Positions 5,648 to 9,259 of a DNA stretch of 9,259 bases are shown here, piece after piece (position 1 is the stretch's first letter; each line of letters begins with the position of its first letter). A program made the position numbers and the translations under genes. The DNA is taken from assembly GCA_964618105.1 (NCBI GenBank), contig CAZUAJ010000036.1, positions 1 to 9,259 on the forward strand, written 5' to 3'. The notes beneath the pieces are model-generated. The model saw only the letters and a list, made by a program, of their open reading frames with translations. It had not been told where the DNA came from and did no database searches. The DNA is from CAG-273 sp964618105 (GTDB taxonomy: Bacteria > Bacillota > Clostridia > TANB77 > CAG-508).

Positions 5648-6877
5648 CTATTTTAATGAAATCCACAATTTAATTAAATTTACTATAATTATAATACCTA
5701 TAATAACAGCAAGCCATCTGTGATGTTTATTGGTTTTATTTATTTCATATTCTTTATATAATAAATCATAATTAATTTTTAATTTTGCAAAATACTCATC
5801 TAAAGCTTGTTCTTTTCTAAAATATTTGTCTAAAATTATTCCCATCTGACTATTGGTTACTTCATAAATAAAATCTTTTTTTGCAAAGTTTATAAATTTT
5901 AATTTAATATTTTCAAAATTTTTAGCTTGTTTTATTTCATAATTTAATTTATTTAAGTATATTTTTTGATGTAAATAATATATAAAATGATATAATTGTG
6001 CATTTTCATATTCATATAATAATGTTGTATAGTTTTTAATGTTTTCGTCTGATGTAAGTAGCACTGTTGAATTGTTTGAAAATCCATAATACATATATTT
6101 TTCTTTGTAAATATTTTCTTTTTGATATGTAATATCATTTATTTCTTCACTTGCTGGCTTTAGTGTACGGTATTTTTCAAATTCTTTTTCTAAATTTAAA
6201 ATATCTGTATTTTCGTTCCATGATTCGTGTTCTAAACAAGCATAAGAATATGTTATTAGTTTGTCTGTATCTATATTTATTTTTTTGGCAGTAATATTTT
6301 TTCCTGCTATTTGGGTTAATAACTCGGAAAACTTTTGCATATTATCTAATTTGTTTGTTTGTATTTTTATACTTTCATATTCTTTAGCATGCCCTATGTT
6401 TGATATTATTTCTCTAAATTTATAATTAAAATTTAATACATCTGAGAAATTAGCATTGTTTTCTAAAACTGTTTTTACAAGTAAAAAACAAATTCCAGAA
6501 TTGAAGCACACTATTTCAACCTTATTTATGTCAAAGAATATTCCATTTTTTTCATCAACTTTGCCTGGTATGTCTTGTTCTAAAACATATTCAAAAACAT
6601 TGCAGTATTTTTTACTTAGTGCAGCTGATTGCATTTTTACATCCATTGTTTCATAACTTTTTATTCCGTTTTGTTTTAATCCCAGTGACCAAAACATTTT
6701 GCTTTTTATTTCAGGCAAAAAGTATGAAGCAATTGAAATATGTTTTTGATTGTCAAATAACTTTAGCTTACAATGCTTGTTTTTTAAAAGCTTGTATAAG
6801 TAATTTTGGTAATTTTTCTCTTCAATTAAATACGGATATATAAAATATGTATATTGATATTTTGTCTTTAGTTCCAT
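5648..6877 (-). CDS. Tail-anchored protein of unknown function
   Basis: A 409-residue protein that I cannot assign to a named family. Residues 1-384 are largely soluble and rich in Lys, Asn, Tyr and Glu. The N-terminal part (about 8-165) looks folded and compact, with aromatic-rich stretches such as YTYFIYPYL, FWSLGL and VEIVCFNSGICFLLVKT. The second half (about 280-380) looks helical with charged heptad-like runs. Residues about 388-407 form one hydrophobic helix preceded by KHHRW, giving a C-tail anchor with the bulk in the cytoplasm. There is no signal peptide and no recognisable catalytic motif. ATG at 6877 has AGGAG five bases upstream, overlapping the stop of the WG-repeat gene (10-base gap), so the two are tightly coupled. 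The overall shape, a soluble N-terminus with C-terminal helices and anchor, loosely recalls CorA-like proteins, but only one membrane helix and no GMN motif are seen. Confidence 0.8.
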   Translation of the reverse strand: MELKTKYQYTYFIYPYLIEEKNYQNYLYKLLKNKHCKLKLFDNQKHISIASYFLPEIKSKMFWSLGLKQNGIKSYETMDVKMQSAALSKKYCNVFEYVLEQDIPGKVDEKNGIFFDINKVEIVCFNSGICFLLVKTVLENNANFSDVLNFNYKFREIISNIGHAKEYESIKIQTNKLDNMQKFSELLTQIAGKNITAKKINIDTDKLITYSYACLEHESWNENTDILNLEKEFEKYRTLKPASEEINDITYQKENIYKEKYMYYGFSNNSTVLLTSDENIKNYTTLLYEYENAQLYHFIYYLHQKIYLNKLNYEIKQAKNFENIKLKFINFAKKDFIYEVTNSQMGIILDKYFRKEQALDEYFAKLKINYDLLYKEYEINKTNKHHRWLAVIIGIIIIVNLIKLWISLK

Positions 6878-6887
6878 TTCTTCTCCT

Positions 6888-8423
6888 TTATTTATCTGTA
6901 TAATAATTCAAATTTAGGTCTTCCCCTATGTGCCATTTACTAATAAATTCAATTATAGAATTGTTTTCTAATTGGTATGCTGGTGCAATTACTTGTTTGC
7001 CTTTATAGTTTATGCAACCCCACATTCCATTCTTTTTTACACTTGCAAACCCATATTCATTTTGTTCTTTTGCATCATCATAAATATAGTCAACAACCAC
7101 AATACCATCTTTATTGACAAATCCGTATTTTTCATCTTTTTTGTCTAAGAATAAAGTATTTGTTGTTAAAACATCTTTATTAGTTTTTTCTTCAAATTTA
7201 AAATTGTAATATTTATAATTATCATCTATTCTAATTCTCATATAACCATTAGATGTGTTAATTTCAGATAAAATTCCACTTAATTTAACTTCTAAATTAC
7301 TGTCTATAAAGTATGAATTTATTTCTCCATTTTTTGTTCCTTCTAAAAATCCAGCATCAGCTCTATAAATTAAAGTTTCATAAACAGGTTTTATTAATTC
7401 TTCTCCTGATATATTTACAACTCCATATTTATTGCTTTCTTTTACAATATAGTTATTATCAAACAAATAACTTATGTCTTGATATTTCGCTGAAATTTTT
7501 GTTTCTCCATTTAATGTCATAACTCCATATTTATTATTGTTTTTTACAATAACATTTTCTCCATTTATAGAAACAATGTCATCAAATTTTCCTTTTAAAT
7601 ATGTATCTCCATTTGAATTAACTATTTGCCATGTATTATTTTGTTTTACAACATAATTTCCGTTTCCATATAATGCTTTTACGTCTTGATACTTAATTTC
7701 TACTGCAGTAGATTTATCTCTATTTATAACTCCAACGTTTTTATTACTGTCTGTTACTATGTAACCATTTTCATATTTATCTGAAATTGGTGCAATTTTA
7801 GAATATTCATTTTCTAAAATTGTTGCTCCTATGTTATCTACTAATCCTAATTTTCCTTCTTTTTTAGTTAATAAACTACTTTTTACACCTTTTAAGGTTG
7901 TAATTTCATCATATTCACATTTTAATAGTTCTTTTCCTTTAAAATCTACTAATCCATATTTTCCATTTTTTAGTGCTAGTAGCACATCATTTTCATACCA
8001 TAAGTTATTTTCATTGTCATAGTTTTCTAGTGCTGTAACTGCATCATAACCTGTTATAATTTCTTCATTTTTAGAATTTATAACTTTTGTTTTATATGTA
8101 TTATTTGTATAGTCCACATCATAAGTGCAAATAAATACATCTTTACTATTGTCTGGAATAATAATTGCTTCAGTATATTCAGCTTTTATAATTGTTTCAC
8201 CTTTTGAATTTATTACTCCCCATTTTGCGTTTGTATATACTGCAAAATAACGGTTTGGAACATTTTTTTCTTCTAGTTTGTTTTCTCCTTTAAGTATTTT
8301 AATTATACCTATAATTGCCATTATTATTACTGCAAATACAATAATAACCGCTATTACTTTTTTAATATTTAGCTTTGGTTTTTGTGAAGTATATCTTTTC
8401 CCTTTATTTGACATAATTTTCAC
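6888..8423 (-). CDS. WG-repeat protein with N-terminal membrane anchor
   Basis: A 511-residue protein made of WG (beta-propeller-like) repeats. Residues 1-20 are basic, 21-43 form one hydrophobic helix without a clear cleavage site, and the rest lies outside the cytoplasm as a repeat domain. Nine repeat cores are visible: WGV (68), YGLV (156), LGLV (192), VGVI (230), WQIV (265), YGVM (299), YGVV (333), YGFV (433) and WGCI (468), each followed by a glycine turn and a [KE]xxY element. Degenerate units lie at about 95-130 and 370-410. WG repeats are thought to bind ligands or proteins, with no enzymatic role known. The start is ambiguous: GTG (8423) lies three bases after AAGGAGG, while ATG (8414) lies twelve bases after it. 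First gene of the operon. Confidence 0.88.
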   Translation of the reverse strand: MKIMSNKGKRYTSQKPKLNIKKVIAVIIVFAVIIMAIIGIIKILKGENKLEEKNVPNRYFAVYTNAKWGVINSKGETIIKAEYTEAIIIPDNSKDVFICTYDVDYTNNTYKTKVINSKNEEIITGYDAVTALENYDNENNLWYENDVLLALKNGKYGLVDFKGKELLKCEYDEITTLKGVKSSLLTKKEGKLGLVDNIGATILENEYSKIAPISDKYENGYIVTDSNKNVGVINRDKSTAVEIKYQDVKALYGNGNYVVKQNNTWQIVNSNGDTYLKGKFDDIVSINGENVIVKNNNKYGVMTLNGETKISAKYQDISYLFDNNYIVKESNKYGVVNISGEELIKPVYETLIYRADAGFLEGTKNGEINSYFIDSNLEVKLSGILSEINTSNGYMRIRIDDNYKYYNFKFEEKTNKDVLTTNTLFLDKKDEKYGFVNKDGIVVVDYIYDDAKEQNEYGFASVKKNGMWGCINYKGKQVIAPAYQLENNSIIEFISKWHIGEDLNLNYYTDK

Positions 8424-8437
8424 TTTCCTCCTTGAAG

Positions 8438-8482
8438 GCTATACCAAAAACAATAGTATAGCTAATTTTATAGCTATACTAT
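8438..8482. promoter_or_regulatory. Overlapping palindromes at the operon promoter and leader
   Basis: ATAGTATAGCTA (8453-8464) and TAGCTATACTAT (8471-8482) are a perfect 12-bp inverted repeat with a 6-base loop, covering most of the -10 of the WG-operon promoter. GCTATAC at 8438-8444 can instead pair with GTATAGC at 8456-8462 in the mRNA, just upstream of the Shine-Dalgarno. This looks like an operator plus a possible leader hairpin. The regulator is unknown; the divergent XRE protein is a candidate. Confidence 0.55.
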
Positions 8483-8507
8483 ATCATATTTATATATAAA
8501 ATTACAA
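8478..8507 (-). promoter_or_regulatory. Promoter of the WG-acpS-tatD operon
   Basis: Minus-strand TTGTAA (8507-8502), an 18-base spacer ending in TGA, and TATAGT (8483-8478). The start is expected near 8470, inside the loop of the palindrome at 8453-8482. The layout (18 bases, extended TGA) matches the leftward promoter at 56-85. Confidence 0.55.
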
Positions 8508-8552
8508 TATTTTTATGATTTTATTGTTATTTTTTATGTTTTTCAGAATATA

Positions 8553-8565
8553 GACATTAAATGTC
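8553..8565. promoter_or_regulatory. Palindrome upstream of the XRE gene
   Basis: GACATT-A-AATGTC is a perfect 13-base palindrome with one central base. It is followed by a second ATGTCAAT unit (8567-8574). It lies between the divergent promoters and is a candidate repressor site. Confidence 0.45.
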
Positions 8566-8580
8566 AATGTCAATTTAATT

Positions 8581-8599
8581 CAAATTATGACATAATTTG
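8581..8599. promoter_or_regulatory. 19-base perfect palindrome at the XRE gene start (candidate autoregulatory operator)
   Basis: CAAATTATGACATAATTTG is perfectly symmetric around one central A. It contains TGACATAAT, an extended -10-like element, with a poor -35 (TGTCAA, 8568-8573) 17 bases before it, and ends 13 bases before the ATG. A regulator bound here would block the promoter or early transcription of its own gene, as is common for XRE-type regulators. Confidence 0.6.
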
Positions 8600-8612
8600 T
8601 CTAGAGGTTATT

Positions 8613-8822
8613 ATGATAAAAGAAAAAAGAAATAGTTTTGGTTATACCCAAGAAAAAATGGCTAGTATGCTTGATATTAGTTTAAGACAATATGTAAGAA
8701 TTGATAAAGAAAAATGTTTTCCTAGAAGTGATATACTTAGAAAGTTAATTGTAACATTAAATTTAACTGATGAAGAAATTGGAAAATATGTTAATGAATT
8801 TTTAAATAAAAATGTGTCATAA
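8613..8822 (+). CDS. Small XRE-type helix-turn-helix regulator
   Basis: A 69-residue DNA-binding protein, essentially one Cro/C1-type domain. The helix-turn-helix is at about 10-34: GYTQEKMASMLDISLRQYVRI, with the usual TQE start of helix two and a recognition helix SLRQYVRIDKEK. Helices four and five follow (39-63), and no effector or dimerisation domain is present. ATG at 8613 has AGAGG five bases upstream. It is divergent from the WG operon, and the 190 bases between them hold three strong palindromes, so self-regulation and control of the operon are both plausible. Such single-domain regulators also occur in toxin-antitoxin and phage loci, but no toxin or phage gene is adjacent. Confidence 0.85.
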   Translation: MIKEKRNSFGYTQEKMASMLDISLRQYVRIDKEKCFPRSDILRKLIVTLNLTDEEIGKYVNEFLNKNVS

Positions 8823-8844
8823 ATTTGCATGTTGTTAATATAGA

Positions 8845-8876
8845 AACATGCTATATAACCATTAACATAGCATGTT
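8845..8876 (+). terminator. Hairpin after the XRE gene
   Basis: AACATGCTAT (8845-8854) and ATAGCATGTT (8867-8876) form a perfect 10-bp stem with a 12-base loop, 22 bases after the XRE stop. It is followed by CTAATTT, only a weak T-run, so termination is likely but inefficient. An extra copy of GCATGTT (8828-8834) may offer a competing fold. Confidence 0.5.
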
Positions 8877-8898
8877 CTAATTTACATAAGAATATTTA

Positions 8899-8940
8899 CT
8901 TAAAGTCCGCGCAGGGGAAAGTACATCTACATACTTTAAG
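8899..8940. other. Candidate structured element downstream of the lectin-like gene
   Basis: CTTAAAGT (8899-8906) pairs with ACTTTAAG (8933-8940), enclosing 26 bases with the GC-rich CCGCGCAGGGG. A second, mutually exclusive pairing uses AAAGTA (8918-8923) with TACTTT (8932-8937). No T-run follows on either strand. The rest of 8941-9030 is AT-rich with no coding potential apart from a G-rich stretch (GGTAGGGGTGGG) just past the stop of the next gene. Confidence 0.35.
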
Positions 8941-9030
8941 CCAACCAATTTAATTATGCTTTTATAGTTTATATAATTTTTTGCATTCTCTTTATTGTCT
9001 GTATTATGTTAACTTGGTAGGGGTGGGTGT

Positions 9031-9259
9031 TTACTGCTCTAATTCTAGTTGGACATCAGACTGAAGAGAAACTACAGGGCAAAACGCAAGGCTGTAGGTA
9101 TAGCTGAGGTCGTACACAAGGCCGCCGTAGTCAAAGGCCACAAGCATCACGATGTCAGAGTAGTTAGCAGAAGGCGAAGCCAGCCAGTAATATTGGTTAC
9201 TTCCTGGGTAGTACATACTATCTATGGCACTATCTGTTTTTACTGTATAATTTGATGTA
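9031..9259 (-). CDS. C-terminus of a protein with a C-type-lectin-like variable-region tail (5' end outside the window)
   Basis: The minus-strand frame is open from the right edge to TAA at 9031, giving 75 residues; the ATG at 9216 is internal and the frame continues upstream. The segment ends YYWLASPSANYSDIV...LAFCPVVSLQSDVQLELEQ. A YWLASPS start and a (R/C)PVVSL end bracket a short Tyr/Asp/Ser-rich stretch, as in DUF6273/DUF1566-like lectin folds found at the end of Firmicute surface proteins, including targets of diversity-generating retroelements. Between them 22 of 30 codons end in C or G and none in A, and 9061-9180 has 62 G/C in 120 bases, quite unlike the neighbours. Signal peptide and N-terminal domains are outside the window. 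The lectin-like call is by pattern memory; target status of a retroelement is unproven. Confidence 0.6.
   Translation of the reverse strand, partial: TSNYTVKTDSAIDSMYYPGSNQYYWLASPSANYSDIVMLVAFDYGGLVYDLSYTYSLAFCPVVSLQSDVQLELEQ

Noticed and set aside
8613..8822. Antitoxin of a toxin-antitoxin pair
   Set aside because: No small toxin-like gene is next to it on either strand; downstream is a hairpin and non-coding DNA.
9018..9029. G-quadruplex in GGTAGGGGTGGG
   Set aside because: Too few separate G-runs of three or more for a stable fold.
9049..9255. Plus-strand frame of 68 codons over the right end
   Set aside because: It is antisense to the lectin-like C-terminus, lacks a ribosome binding site and has basic, low-meaning sequence; the minus-strand frame has recognisable family motifs.
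1..9259. CRISPR array, tRNA or rRNA
   Set aside because: No regularly spaced repeats, cloverleaf or rRNA-like sequence was seen on reading both strands.

Overview
The window is AT-rich DNA that looks like a low-GC Firmicute, most likely a gut-type member of the Clostridia. Supporting signs are A/T-ending codons, strong AGGAGG-type ribosome binding sites, sigma-A promoters with extended -10 elements, and a G5/SleB cell-wall hydrolase. Genus and species cannot be read from it.

Layout. 1-352 has no gene: a strong leftward promoter leaves the window, a terminator-like hairpin lies across it, and 97-265 forms a very long imperfect hairpin. 353-847 (+) is a small multidrug export family membrane protein, converging on an AI-2E family transporter (913-2034, -) across a shared bidirectional terminator. 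2035-2308 carries an 8-bp operator-like inverted repeat and a candidate free-standing structured RNA (about 2116-2280). Next come exodeoxyribonuclease III (2309-3076, -) and a secreted DUF348/G5/SleB-type hydrolase (3169-4170, -) with a consensus promoter.

4411-8423 (-) reads as one operon: WG-repeat membrane protein, unknown 409-residue tail-anchored protein, acpS, tatD, with gaps of 10, 12 and 28 nt. A perfect 34-bp inverted repeat sits at the end of tatD and supplies its last eight codons and stop. A small XRE-type regulator (8613-8822, +) is divergent from the operon, and the space between them holds three strong palindromes.

The right end (9031-9259, -) is the C-terminus of a larger protein with a YWLASPSA...PVVSL C-type-lectin-like tail. 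It is far more GC-rich (62 of 120 bases in 9061-9180) and uses C/G-ending codons, unlike the rest of the window. It resembles variable regions of diversity-generating retroelement targets, but no reverse transcriptase or template repeat is in view.

The most unusual items are the 169-nt hairpin, the candidate RNA at 2116-2280, the repeat that rewrites the TatD tail, and the lectin-like tail. No phage, CRISPR array, rRNA or tRNA was recognised.
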